In this document: positions 25,003 to 37,239 of the stretch, in pieces | Layout of the letters: each line of letters begins with the position of its first letter | Numbering within the stretch: the first letter of the stretch is position 1 | Assembly (NCBI GenBank): GCA_023548195.1 | Contig: JAJHZJ010000808.1 | Location: 4,631,182-4,695,181, forward strand | Direction: 5' to 3' | From: Bettongia penicillata ogilbyi | Lineage: Eukaryota > Chordata > Mammalia > Diprotodontia > Potoroidae | DNA length: 64,000 bases | Notes under the pieces: generated by a model | The model's input: the letters and a program-made list of their open reading frames with translations, nothing else | Told to the model about the DNA's origin: nothing | The model's database searches: none | Program-made: the position numbers and the translations under genes

Positions 25003-25340
25003 CTCCCTACTGCAGTCAAATCTATTTTCTTAGGTTTAGAACTAACCAGGAATCGCCTCTACTTAATAAACTCCAGTGACCATCCATTAGTTCTAGGATC
25101 AAATAGAAGCACCCAAAGCGCTTTGGGTCAGTTCTATTAGGAAATGTTTCCTTATTTGGGGCTGAATGTTGCTTTTCCAAGTAAAACAAGCCTAATGCCT
25201 CATTCACAAAAGACAGTTATAATACCCACTCTTAGTCTCACCTAGGCTAAAGCTTTACAAACGTTCCTTTCAGTACAGTTTTGTTCCCTCACCATCCTGA
25301 TCACCCTCTATTTTAATGATCTAATTCTTAAAACACAGAG
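25003..25340 (+). repeat. L2 LINE fragment, right part
   Basis: Resumes with 'ctactgcagtcaaa' and 'ctacttaataaactccagtg', then 'tctaggatcaaatagaagca', collinear with the left part. Confidence 0.72.
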
Positions 25341-26379
25341 TTCCCATGTGAACACAATATCCTAGATATATCTAACCAGGGAGGACTTCCCCTAATATCA
25401 GAGTTATTTGAATTGCGTATCTAACTTATTATTGCAGCCTGCTTGAGATCAGGGTCTGTGTCATCTCAATCTTTGTAGTTCTGGCACCAAGGCTTATTCT
25501 TTTTTTTAAACACAAACTGTTTTCCTCATGTATATCCTCACCTTCTTTTAATTAGACATGGACTTTCCTACAACATCCTATTTAAAGTCAGTTCTGAATT
25601 AAGTTTGTTCTACAAAGTTCTTCTCCTGGACGCTCTTAGCCACAGTCAGCATGGCAAACACAAATTCTTCCTCTCAGCATCTCCTCCCTTCTCCTCCACC
25701 AGCTCAGCCTGACTCCCACCAGGCTCTCTCTAACCCTCTGCTGCTCTACCAGCCACTGTCCTTATACCTTTGGGAACTTTTCATTCTCCCAACAGTAAAC
25801 TCTTCTCACCTCCTTCTAATTGCTTTCCTGTGCTGAACCTGGCATTCCCTGGATAGCATGACCTATTAGTCCCCCAAATCTGGGGAAGTTTCTTTTTCTA
25901 TCTCTCTCAATTCTGGAGGGCTAAATGAATGGGTAGGGCTATTCCTTATTCCTAAAGATCACTTCTAGACCTGCTTCAGGAACTACTCCCTCTTCTGGAA
26001 ATCATTCAGCACCTGGCTTCCACTTCTTCTACCCCTAAATCTCTATCTTCATCCTTTGGGACTTCAACTTCCAACATTCTGGCTTGACAATTTCAGGAAC
26101 CTTCATCTCTGTCCTGCTTCTGTTACCAAAGACACTTACCCTTTATACTGAAAATGCCCCACCTCTGTTTCCCTCTCCAATCACAATTTCCTTATTGCAA
26201 CTGAACCTGATTGTGTACTCATCATCACCTTCAATCCTTTAACTCAACTCAAATCTTTCCCATTCCTCCGTATTCTTCCAATCCATTGAGTGACTCCTGA
26301 CTTTACTTCTCTCCCTGTCCAGCATAGAATTTGTGGTCAGCTATTTCAGCTGTGCTCTTTCTCTTTGTTCTTTCCAGAG

Positions 26380-26630
26380 GCAGCACTGCCTATTAGAAAG
26401 AGGACTGACCTTGGTAGCAGGATGCCTTGCCAGGTCCAAGGTCTGCCAGCCACTAATTGTTGGCTCTTGAGCAAATCACTGCTCCTCTGAGCTGCAAAAT
26501 GGGCATAATACTCGTCCTACTTTATCTTGCAGTGTTTTTGCAAGGAAAGTGTTTTGAAATTGTGAAAAAAGTTATAGAAACATGAACTGCTGCTACAATA
26601 ACAACAGCTACGACTATTACAACTAGTATT
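26380..26630 (+). repeat. Sense MIR-type SINE within the L2 relic
   Basis: 'ggcagcactgcctattagaa' head region, 'ttggctcttgagcaaatcac', 'ctgagctgcaaaatgggcat', then an ACAAC/TTA-rich tail. Confidence 0.7.
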
Positions 26631-27144
26631 CTCTTATCCCACCAGCCTTTCTTTATACCACTCTTTTCTAATCTCTAGTTCTGGAGAAAGATGGCTTCCT
26701 TTACTCTTGCTTTTCTCTTTTTGGGCTGCTGAACCTTATTGGAGCAAGATACCAAATCATACCAATGGCCTTAACCCCAGATTTATTGAGGGAGTATTGG
26801 TAGGACCCTCACTACATTACAGAAGTCCTTTCTACTAATCCCTCGTAAGTAACTATTCAAACAGCAACTGTTTCCCACCTTTCCTGATTCTACCCCTAAG
26901 ATTCATACTGAAAGACTTTTTAATTCCTACTTTGCTAAAAAGATTGAGGCTGTGACATGAGAGTTTTTCTCTTCCTCTTCTCTCTCCACACAAAGTCACA
27001 AGAACACTGCCACTCCTCATCTGCTTCCCTCCTCTCTCAGAGGAATAAGCATTCTACCCCTCCAAGGCAAGTTCTTCCTCCTGAATTACACCATCTCTCT
27101 CTTTACTGACTTCAAGGCACCAATTGTGTCTCTTTCATCTACAG

Positions 27145-27338
27145 CATGGGTGTTTAATCTGGGATGTGTAAAGTTGGTTTTTTTTTAATATTTTGATTAA
27201 CTGTATTTCAACAGAACTGGCTTCCTTTGTAATACTATGTATTTTGTGCACTTAAAAACATTATTCTGAGAAAGAACTCAGAGATTTCACCAGACTGCCA
27301 AAGGGGACCAAGATGCAAAAACAGATTAAGAACCCCTG
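27145..27338. mobile_element. hAT-Charlie-like non-autonomous element within the L2 relic
   Basis: Ends 'tgtttaatctggg' and 'attaagaacccctg' are degenerate inverted repeats. The body has 'gaactggcttcctttgtaat' and 'cagactgccaaaggggacc'. Flanks ATCTACAG / ATTTTCAG match at 6 of 8. A second copy is at 48069. Confidence 0.78.
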
Positions 27339-28089
27339 ATTTTCAGTCTCTCCTTCTATTGGCTCTCCTCTCTGCCTACAAAATATTCAGGTCTCTCTAT
27401 CTTGGAAAAACCTTTGAAAAATCTTTTAAGTTCCTTTGAGTTGTCAGCAATTCTCTGTTCTTTTAACACAGAACTTCTCAGTCTAATTTACTGTCTTTAC
27501 TTCCACAGCATCTATCCATTCCTTTTTCTTTTACAGTTTATCATCCCCAAGACACTATTGGGAGTTTTCTATTAAAGGTCATCAGTGCTTCCCAAATTTA
27601 AGTTTATGTAATTTTTTTCCAGTCCTCATCTGCCTCAATATCTTTGCAGAATTTAACATTATTGAACACTTCACCACTCCCTTTTTAAACCTTTAGTTTC
27701 ATGACATAACTCTTCTAGCTTTCTTCTTTTGGGGGGCCAATCCTCTGTCTCTGATGACTACTTTCCCTCCCCTACCCCATTTTTTTTGCCTTTCCAGTAA
27801 GAATCTAGCCTTTGTTATCATCTTTTCTCTTTGCTTTCTCTCATGGATTCAACCACCACTTCCATGTGGAGGATCTGCAGGTGTCTGTCACAGACATCCT
27901 CCCTGAGACTTGCATTTCCAACTGCCTGCTGGTTTTGGTCAGAATTTCCAATTTAATATGTCCAAATCAGAAACCATCTTTTCCCCTCTTAAACTTACTT
28001 TTCTTTCTAATTTTCTGTATAAAGTGTATAAAGAGGAAAAAGGACACATTGGAAAGAAACTTTCTTATTCACTTTGGAGATGTATAGGG

Positions 28090-28315
28090 GTGCAGTGAAC
28101 CCCTGGACTTAGAGATCAGGAAGACTCCTAAGTCCTGATTCACTTATAAACTGTGGTACCCTGAGCAAGCTACTTCTCTCAGCCTTACCTTCCTTATCTG
28201 TAAAATGGGAATAAATTATGTCACACCTCACAGAGCTGTTGTGAGGATCAAGTGAATTAACATATAGAAACCCTTCAAAGGGCTACATTAATGCCAGTTA
28301 TTATTCTTTAATTTT
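28090..28315 (+). repeat. Sense MIR-type SINE
   Basis: 'cttccttatctgtaaaatgg', 'cacctcacagagctgttgtg' and tail 'gggctacattaatgccagtt'. Confidence 0.78.
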
Positions 28316-30684
28316 TCAGTGGCAACATGGGGGTAATTAAGGCTCAAAACACTGAGTAACCCCTCTTTAGTAACTAGAATATATCTTAACAAAATCTTAA
28401 AGGTAGTCTTAAAAGCAAACATATATTTTATGGAACCATAGAGCCCTGAGACAATATTCTAAAAAACCTTGATTTGAATGAATCCATTCTAATGACTTCT
28501 TGGGAAATCTCTTGAGGTTCCTTCACCCTCTTGGGCTCCAAGCTAAGAGGGCTGCCTTCTACACAAAAGAAGAGGGGAAGAACTTTATTGGGCAACAAAG
28601 CCTACTCATTAATAAATGGTGGAGGATAAACAGTGTGCCTCTTACCTCTCCTTGCTAAATAAACATGAATCTGGCTGCACTATCCAAGTTTCATCTTTAG
28701 AAAGAACAAGGGGAAGAGGTTAGCCAGCTTTTCTCCTCTGCTTATAAGCCAGGATGAGTTCTTGTGTGGAACAGCTCTCCATTTAAAGCAGGCAAGGGAA
28801 TATCTCTAAACCCCAAGTTCTACAAATCAGCAGGTCCAAGCTGTCACATGTGCTAAATTATTAAGGGAATTCATGAACACATTTCCTCTACCAGTGACTA
28901 TACTTTTGAAGAGTCGCTTATTCATTTATGCAAATCTGTCTGTGGCACCCATGGAGATACCAGCTGGGCTATCTTCCATTACTCAAATGAAAATAATTTA
29001 AAATTCAACTCTGGAAAAAGCAGGAGGGCATAGCTACACCACCTCTCCTGAGGCCACAGAAGAAGCCAATCATACCAAAGGGTGAATCAACTTTTCTACC
29101 CATCTTCTCCAGGAACTGGAACATAGACCATTTGTGTGGCTGAGGAAAAGTTCTGAGAGGGCTTTTAACTTTTTCCCAGCTCTTTGAAACTGCCTCTTCT
29201 GGACCACAGTCTCTAAGATGGCAAAAAAAAACAAAAAACGTCATCAGGCCAATAATGATGTGATGATATAAAACCTCACAGTCTAGAGAGGCAGAGGCGG
29301 GCAAAGTATTAGCTATCCTCAGTGGGGGCCAGAGATTCAGAGTTGAAGAGCTGGTTTCAGATATTATTAGCTTTCTCATGTACTACTAACGTAAGGTGGG
29401 GAAAGTCCCTTAACTTCATCTGTAAAATGGGGTGGTTGTGCTTCATGTAAGAGCTCATCTACCTTGAAATTCAATGATCAATGATCAAATGTGAATATGT
29501 GTGCTTCCTGTCCTCTTCAGAGTCCAGGAGAAGGTCCTCTCAAGAAAGCCTGGTGCTGACTATTAGCTCATAATACATGCATAGAACATCTTTACATAGT
29601 TATTTAAAAACCAGCCAGAATCAATACAATCATTAATTTCATTCTGATGAAGAAGACAGAGAAAGCATCAACCTCATCAATAAACACTTGGTAATTACTT
29701 CATTTCTCAGGCTGTACAAAAATCTGTCCAGGCCTGGCCCCACTTCGGAGACTACTTTGCTGAGCATTTATCATCCCAGAATTTCTTACTGCAACAATGA
29801 GGTGGTATTTAGATAATACACATGACTAATACTTATGACCACTAAATTTATGATCAATGCATGATGGGCGGTGAATTCTTGTGAAATATTTGGTTCAAGG
29901 GTATTTAAAAGAGGAAGTAACAGGCACAGGAGCATATGTGGAATGGAAATCTAGAAAAATACCCAAGACAAGCTCTAGTTTGAGAACATGATGTCATAAC
30001 TGAAAGGGCCCAGGAGTGGGAGGGACAGCTAGTCACTGTTATGTGACTGTGAGACGTTGGGCAAGTGTTGAATCAAGTGTTCCCCCAAGTCAAATGGCAT
30101 AGTTGAAAGAAATGGTCTTGAGGTTCCCCTTCAACTTTAACATTCTAGGATTTGAAGCTCATTTATTTTCAAATTGTATGATGATGGGAGGCAACAAAAT
30201 AGTCTAAATTAAAAGGCACAAAGAGACAATACCGAACTCAGGAATATCATTTGAAAAGTAAGCAATGACTTGATGTAGCAAGCTCAGGACATGTTTCTGA
30301 GAGTTAATCTTTATAAATGACAACTTCTCCTACGGTGGACAGTGTGTGGTAGGGTGAAAAATGTCTGCATCCTTTCCCATAGTGCCAGGACCCAAATTCT
30401 AACAATTTCTTCCAGTTGACTATGAAAATAACAGGACAAAAATAAGAATCAAGCAGAGTGTTCTAATAAAATTTATGCAAAAGAACTATTTCAATTCTTT
30501 TCACCTCTTCCACTGGGATAAGAAATGTATATATGTCCCATACACAAGCAGAATGCTAATAAAGGGATGATTTAACTCTTCCTTGCCTTCTCTCCTCTTC
30601 TCTACCCTCCACCCAAAGTCACCATTTTTAGCATAAATCATCTAAGAGTTAATCACTCCCTTCTCAGTTTCTTTTATCAATTAA

Positions 30685-31165
30685 AAACTAATGTTCTGAC
30701 AACCTCCCTACCACTTGCCAAATAAATTCCAAACTCCTTAGCTAGACTTAAAAGAAAGGATCCCTAATGATCTGGCTAGATCTACTTCTCCAGTGTTATT
30801 TCACACTAATGCCATTTAATACTCTAGGCTCTTCTGAAATTGATCCACTTCTTGTTCCCTGAACTCAACACTTCTCCATTTCCCACAGCTGAGGCACTTA
30901 TGCCTGGGATGTTCCTCAGTTCCCATGTAGCCCTGCTGGAATCTCACTTCAAGGTCCAACCTGGGTGCTACCTTCTCAGTGAAATCTTCCCTGAGATCCC
31001 TCAAGGGGGTAAGCAATCACTTTCTCCTTTGAGCTCTCGTTGGGTTTTGTCTGAATCTATCTGATACAAATATATTTTCCTCTTACTGTTTTACATCTAT
31101 AATCCCACCTATTAGGCTGGAAACTTTCCAAGGACAAGGAATAGTTTTTCACATCTTATTTATAA
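30685..31165 (+). repeat. L2 LINE 3' portion
   Basis: 'aattccaaactccttagcta', 'atgatctggctagatctact', 'gcctgggatgttcctcagtt', 'gtgaaatcttccctgagatc', 'ttaggctggaaactttcc' in L2 order. Confidence 0.8.
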
Positions 31166-31422
31166 CAGCTAGCACGCATACATAGTGCTTCAAGATTTAC
31201 AAAGCACATTACAAATATCTTACTGAATCTTCACAATAACCTTGGGAAGGAGGTAGTATTAGTAATCCTATTTTACATATGGGGAAACTAAGGCAAAGAG
31301 GTTTTTTTTTAAGTGACTTGCCCAGAGCCACCCAGCCACTAAGTGTCTGAGAAAGGATCTGAACTCAGTTCTTCTCAACTCCAAGTGGAATGCGCTACTC
31401 ACTATGCCACCTCACTGCCCCA
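31166..31422 (-). repeat. CORE/MIR-type SINE, antisense
   Basis: 'tagtgcttcaagatttacaa', 'acatatggggaaactaaggc', 'cactatgccacctcactgcc'. Confidence 0.82.
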
Positions 31423-31544
31423 TTCATTTTCCTATTATACAGCAAGCAAACAGCCCTCCATTCAGGATGGTTTAATGACTAATACCACAAAGACAGACAA
31501 CACACATACCTCCCTCCATCATGGCCAACGGATACCAACATTCC

Positions 31545-31650
31545 AGTAGACTATAAGCTCCTTAAGGGCAGGAACTGTTTGATTTTCGCCTTTGTATGCA
31601 TAATTATTGGTCCGTAATAGTTACTTTATAAATACCTGTTGAATTGGAGC
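31545..31650 (+). repeat. L2 LINE 3' terminal fragment
   Basis: 'gactataagctccttaaggg' followed by 'caggaactgtttgattt' and 'ataaatacctgttgaattgg'. Confidence 0.75.
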
Positions 31651-31721
31651 AGTGCAGGCTGCTCTGGTAACAACGAACTCCCGAGAAGGTTGTTTAGTTT
31701 TTGCTAGCTTTTTTCTTATGC

Positions 31722-31808
31722 CACTATGTGTGTATGTATATGTACGTGCATTTGTACACACATATGCAAACACACATACATATATGTACATGCACATGTA
31801 TATACATT
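31722..31808 (+). repeat. Alternating purine-pyrimidine low-complexity inverted repeat
   Basis: TG/TA/CA-rich stretch. ATGTATATGTACGTGCAT on the left is matched by the complement of ATGCACATGTATATACAT on the right at 15 of 18 positions. Confidence 0.7.
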
Positions 31809-33469
31809 TTTGGGTAGTAGTGTCAAGCCTGGATGTATGACCCAGTGTGACAGAATCCTGGTCCAAAGTGACACCAGCTGGTCATGCCAATGTTAGAAAC
31901 TCAGTCTGCTGCTGCTCCCACCTGGTCCCGAAGTCCGTTCAGCTTTCAGCTTATATAGGACTATGATGTGCCCTCGTGATGAGGCTCCTCTCTCACGGAT
32001 GGTCTGAGCTCTCCTGCTGCCAATATCAAACTGTGTCCTTCTCACGCCCCTGCTGCCACAGACTCTCACCATGGCTGGTACCACTGGTTGCCAGCCCATC
32101 GTCTCGACTGTTGTCACTGAATGTGATGCATTTTTTCGGGGGAAGAGAGAATTTTGAGGTTTCCCTAATGAACCTTCTAAGGCATCTGCCCACCATGGGA
32201 TACAGCTGTTACACTAGATACCAGCACATCAGTCAACCAGGCAGATTATGAGCATTAATTAGGACCTACTAAGTGCCTGGCGCTGTGCTAAGCACATCAT
32301 TGCCAAACCAGCCACTTCTGTCCTCAGTTTATTGAGGCAAATGCCTAGGGCAGGAAACAGAAGTTAATAAAGGAGGCAAGTGTGCAGCTCTGTAACAATA
32401 ACAGCTCAGTCTCTGCTGGGTTATCAACCAAAGGGCAACAACAGCTTTGGAAAGGTCAAAACTGCAATCAGCACTAAATGGCAAAGTTGGCATGTGAGAG
32501 CCCCGCTCTGCGCTGGCCTTTGTGTCAACCAGGAAGCAGGGTGTTTGGTACACTGCAGCAAATGCTAGCCTAAAACCCAAGCATTAAGGTTGGCAGCCCT
32601 GTTCTGCCAAGATTTGCAGTGTCAACTTTGCTAAGTTAATTGAGCTCTCACAGTCACACAGTCCCTTATGTAAACGATGTTAACGACAATCCCTGCCTCC
32701 CTCTGAGGTCAAAGGGATGGGGCATTTCCCCCTGATTAACAAGGGGTGTTCTTGACAATTATTTTTAAGTGATACATTATAGTAATAACATTATTTTATT
32801 TGTGATACTAATGAATGAATGTCTTATTTTATATAAGAAATGTCTTCCTGAAAAGTTGTGTGTATCCTGAATGTCTGTACTCAAATTAGATTTTTAATGC
32901 AATAGTTGTCTTTTTAAAAGTTTTGAGAACCAACCTTTCTTCCCTCTCTCTTTCTCTCCCTTTCTTCTTCCACTCCTCTCTCCCTCCCTTCCTTCCTATG
33001 ACAAATAGATGGTGACTGGATGTCTACCACAGAACCTACTCTACAACTTGGAATATTTCAAAGTTGCCTGGGGCCCAGAGAAGTGGTGACAAGACCAGGG
33101 TCACCAGGGTCTGTGTCAGAAGTGAGACGAGTTCAAGGTCTTTCTGATTCCAAGGCCAGCCACTGCTTCCCATCTCAAGAGGAAAAAGCAAATACTTAAA
33201 CCATATGGATCAAAATAACTACAAGAGTTATATAATATATAGAATAAATACAAGAGCTACAACGATGGTAGATTTACCACTTGGACCCTCCCCCCTTTTT
33301 AAATTCCTCCAGTGTCTTTTGCTGCTCTGGCTAATTTCATATGCACACACACACAGTCCATTGCTGGAAAGCCAATATTGACCGTTCTGCTTTGGAAAAG
33401 GCTGGGAAGACACCTTCTTTCAACACAGGTCACAGCAAGTTGCCAAAGTTCATTGCTCAGGAACCTACA

Positions 33470-33736
33470 AATTTTTGTTGTGGTGTTTTTTCAATTGCAT
33501 CTGACTCTTTGTGACCTACTTGGGGTTTTCTTAGCAAAAACACTCGAGTGCTTTGCCATTTCCTTCTCCAGCTCATTTTACAGATGAAAAAACTGAGGCA
33601 AACAGGGGTAAGTGACTTACCCTGAGTCACATAGCTACTAAGTGTCTGAGGCTGGATTTGAACTCAGTAAGATGGTTCTTTCTGACTCCAAGCCTGGGCA
33701 CACTTTCCACTGTACCACCTGGCTGCCCCTCCATAC
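33470..33736 (-). repeat. tRNA-derived SINE of the 242-bp family, antisense
   Basis: 'ctgactctttgtgacctact', 'atttccttctccagctcatt', 'gaaaaaactgaggcaaacag', 'tttccactgtaccacctggc'. Flanked by AACCTACA at 33462-33469 and 33737-33744. Confidence 0.87.
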
Positions 33737-33865
33737 AACCTACATCCACCCGCAGAGAAGAGCAGTCCAAGGGCACCTGTGGACAATGGCAGAGTGACAG
33801 GCCTTGAATGAAAATTATCAGACACCCTACTACTCCAGACAGTTCTGAGACCCAACCTTCGGTTC

Positions 33866-34332
33866 TGTCAAGATACTCTTAGGAGACACTCCATTTTCCA
33901 GAGCTAAGACCCAGCAAGCAAGCTGTGCTCAGAGCTTGGCATGACAACAGTCCTTCTCACTCACCTTCTGGTGCTGCTGGAGCCTGAGCTCAGGCAAGAA
34001 CCAAGATGTCCAGACATGAAGCCCTGCTATGAACAGACCTTTGGTCACTAGACAACCGTGACTCACGCGTGCTGTTATGCCTCAGTACTACTGTTACACT
34101 ACATTGTTTGATTCTTTGTCTGATTGTAAGTATATAAATCAAGGTTCAGCTGCACCACCTCATGTCCCCCCACTAGGGGCAGGGCCCCAGTACCAACCTG
34201 TCTCCCTGCTTGTAAGTTGTTTCCTTCACTTTGAAATTAAACTTCTGTTTGATTCCCAACTCTCTTGTCTCTAGACTGCTCTGTTAGGCTCCAGCCATCC
34301 ACAGATTAGAGGCTGGATCCATCCAGCTAACA
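33866..34332 (+). mobile_element. Solo LTR of an endogenous retrovirus
   Basis: 467 bp beginning TGTCAAGATACTC and ending CATCCAGCTAACA, so TG...CA with short inverted ends (TGTCA/TAACA-type), flanked by an exact 4-bp duplication GTTC (33862-33865 and 34333-34336). Internally it has a TATATAAATC box at 34131 and AATTAAA, a possible polyadenylation signal, at 34235, in the spacing expected of U3-R. No retroviral gene sequence is attached. A 4-bp duplication suits a gammaretrovirus-like (class I) origin. Confidence 0.78.
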
Positions 34333-34364
34333 GTTCTAAATGGAGAGTTGTCCCTATTTAGTCA

Positions 34365-34480
34365 TACGGTTATAGACTCACAAATTTAAAGCTGGATGAA
34401 ACCTTCAAGGTCACAGAGTTCAACCCCTTCATTGTGCAAATGAGGAAACTGAGGCTCAGAGAGGTTAAATGACTTGCATT
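34365..34480 (-). repeat. Antisense SINE fragment
   Basis: 'ttcattgtgcaaatgaggaa' then 'ctgaggctcagagaggttaa' and 'atgacttgc'. Confidence 0.7.
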
Positions 34481-34544
34481 TGGAGCCTTGGGTCAATTAT
34501 CTGGAAGGGAGGGTGGGCTAGAGGTCCTCAAACATCAAGGGCAT

Positions 34545-35125
34545 TCTGGTGTCAGCTCTCATTACCTCTCACCCGGATCATTACAACAACCTGCCTGAAG
34601 TCTCTCCCCTCTCTACTCTGTCCTTCATTCTGCCACTATAGTGATTTTCCTAAAGCACAGTCTTACCATGTAGCCCCTCATACTCACTCAGCTCCAGTGG
34701 CTTCCTCCTCCCTTCCTCAACTACAAAATGCTCTGTCTGGCCTTCAAAGCCCTTCCTAACCTACCCCCTCTAACCTCTCCCGTCTTCTTACACCTTACTC
34801 CCAAGCAGGCACTCTTCCATCTAGTGACACTGGCCTCCTTGCTGTTCCTCAACCAAGGCACCCCATCTCTTGACCCAGGCATCTTCTCTAGCTGACCCCC
34901 ATTCCTGGAATTTTCTCCCTTCTCATCATATCCTGGCTTCCTTGGCTCCTTCCCACCCCAAATCTCCTTTCTATAGGAAGTTTCTCCCCACGCCTCTTAA
35001 GTCTCTTTTAATGTCTCCCTACTTATCCGGTATGTAGCTTGCTTGTGCATGTTCCTTTGCCTGTTATGTCCCCCATTAGACAGTTTTGTCTCTTTTTGTA
35101 CTCTCTTCCCTTAGCTCAGAGCCTG
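34545..35125 (+). repeat. L2 LINE 3' portion, well preserved
   Basis: 'gattttcctaaagcacagtc', 'cagctccagtggcttcctcc', 'tggccttcaaagcccttcct', 'gacactggcctccttgctgt', 'ttcctggaattttctccctt', 'taggaagtttctccccac', 'ttagacagttttgtctc', in family order and with modest divergence. Confidence 0.88.
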
Positions 35126-35344
35126 GAACACAGTGAAAAGAAACCTAAAGAGATCTTGTGATATGAACACTATTCACTATGGGGATGTTCAAATACTTCA
35201 TATATTTCCTGGGGCTTCTTCAAAATCTAATACTGAAAGCTGATTATTAAATGTTAACCACTCACTCTTAAAGATTCACCAAGAAATAACTTCATGGATA
35301 GCTTTAGAGTGATGTTCCTATATAAAGCATCAGGTTATTACTAA

Positions 35345-35610
35345 AAAGAACAGCTACTACTGATATTTCTGTGGCATTTTACAGTTTATGAAACCCTTTC
35401 ACAGCCATTATCTCATTAAACACTAACAATTCTATGAAGATGTTTGGGCAGATGTTATTGCCCCCCCCCCATTTTATAGATGAGAAAATTGAGGCTCAAA
35501 CAAGTAGTGTAAATCACATTGCTTGCTGTCAGAGCTAGGATCTCAAACCCAAATCTTTGGACTCCAGCCCCAGGGCTCTTGTTTTCAACATCACATTATC
35601 ACAGTTTCTC
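35345..35610 (-). repeat. Diverged antisense SINE with an internal C10 run
   Basis: 'tgtggcattttacagtttat', 'cagccattatctcattaaac', then ten Cs at about 35460-35470 before 'attttatagatgagaaaatt'. Confidence 0.72.
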
Positions 35611-36554
35611 AACCTTGGTCAAAGAGAGGCTTTTTGCTTGTTTTATCTGGTTATCTTGTTTTATAAAATTTTTTCAATGCAACTCTGACAACCTTTCTTT
35701 AAACATTTTCAAATAACAATTTATTATGACTTTGAAAGGTGTAGTAGAGAAGAGGAGTCAGAAAGACCTGGGTCTGAGTTCTGACTCTGAAAAATACTAG
35801 CTAAAGACCTACGAGCAAATCACTTAATCTCTGTGTCCCAAGCAATTCTCCAAGACTGTAATTTACATGTGAGTGACATACAAATCAGCTTAGGTGACAG
35901 AAATTCCCAATCAACTAAATCACAGGTATGGTCTCTTTTTTTCTTATTAGATAAAATACCTTCAATTCATTTCTCTTTTAATGTAATTTTCAAAATTGTC
36001 CACAAGGTGGCAGGCTATTTCCTTTACAAAAAAAATGTGGCACTTGATCAAAGATATCAATCAATTTCTTAATAAAATCTATTCTATTCAATTCAACAAA
36101 CATTTCTTAGGAATCTACTATAGGTGTAGCTCTGCTAGACCCAAAGGCAATACAAAAAATAAAGAGACAAGTCCTTGTGTTAGAAATAATTAATATTTTT
36201 AAGCATATAGGTTTTCACAGTTTTCACTTCGCTGTTATTTTTAACTCACACACATCAAGCCATACCCCAGGCTGTGCTAGGTGTGGCATAAGATTAATCC
36301 CTATGCACAAGATACACCATACAGGACTAAATTAGTAAATGACACAGTCCCTGCCCACACAGATTTATTTGGGTCACTCAGGGAAAAGAAAAAAAAGTTT
36401 TCTTTTGGTAGGCAAAAGAAAAGTTGTTCTGTTATGTAGGCTGGGCACATTTAGAAAGTACAGGAAAGGAAAGCAAATGGACAGAGAGAAATAAAGATCA
36501 GAGAATCAAATGAGGAGCTGAGAGAGGGCAGAGCAACAAGGATAAGAGACTGAG

Positions 36555-36975
36555 ATGTTTGTGTGCATGATGCATTGTAGAGAGCGCTGGATTCAGATTC
36601 AGAAGACAAGGATTTACATCCGAAGCCCACAAATTTTGTGACCTCTTGAGAAATCACTTATTCGCTTTTAGGTGTCCACTGTAAAATGAGGGAGTTGCAC
36701 CAAATCAGGTGTCACGCACACAGCCCATGACCCCACGTAACCCATGACCCGCCCAAATGTGGCCCAAACCAGATGTAAGTCCTATCTGATTTTAATGAGG
36801 TAATGCATTAATTTTAAAAAGAAATGTCTAGACATGTGGGTTTTCCAAGTCAATATACAACCCACCGGGATGCTTACTTACGGTTTAGTGGTCTCCACTT
36901 CTATTTGAGTGTGACACTTCTGGACTAAGTGACCTTGAAGGTCCTTTCCATCTCTAAATCCACAATCAAACATCT
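36555..36975 (+). repeat. Sense SINE split by a hAT element
   Basis: Left: 'gagcgctggattcagattca', 'ggatttacatccgaagccca', 'cactgtaaaatgagggagtt'. Right, after 36922: 'gactaagtgaccttgaaggt' then 'cctttccatctctaaatcc'. The two parts are collinear. Confidence 0.8.
36706..36922 (+). mobile_element. Non-autonomous hAT element inside a SINE
   Basis: 217 bp from CAGGTGTCACGCAC to 'ttgagtgtgacacttctg', with 'tgcttacttacggtttagtg' and 'acatgtgggttttccaagtc' inside. Flanks CACCAAAT / GACTAAGT match at 5 of 8; the host SINE carries a closely similar octamer at this point, supporting an 8-bp duplication. Confidence 0.82.
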
Positions 36976-37239
36976 ACATGGCAAACTGAAGAGGACATTC
37001 CAGCAAGAAGAAATGCATGAACAAAGACAGTGAGGAGGGACTGCACATGAGGTATTTATGGAACAGTGAAGAGATCATCCTGGCTTAGAGCTGAGCTCTC
37101 CTTTCAGATCTTCTTGGTTGGAGCTAGAATTTCCTTTCAGAATTGCCAGCCTTCCCCTTCTTCCTATGGCCAGCACATACACAGCACAGTGCCTGGCACT
37201 TGGCAAATACTTAATAAATCCTTGATGATCTGACTTGAC

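Larger units (their letters stand above)
25620..28010 (+). mobile_element. Long L2-clade LINE relic with endonuclease and RT remnants
   Basis: The endonuclease region survives as 'tttgggacttcaacttccaa' (about 26057), the degenerate GDFN segment. A reverse-transcriptase block survives at about 27649-27672 (EFNIIEH for the family FDTVDH), and 'tccaactgcctgctggtttt' near 27918 plus 'aatatgtccaaatcagaaac' mark a later segment. It is broken by stops and by a SINE (about 26380-26630) and a hAT element (27145-27338). Not functional. Confidence 0.75.
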
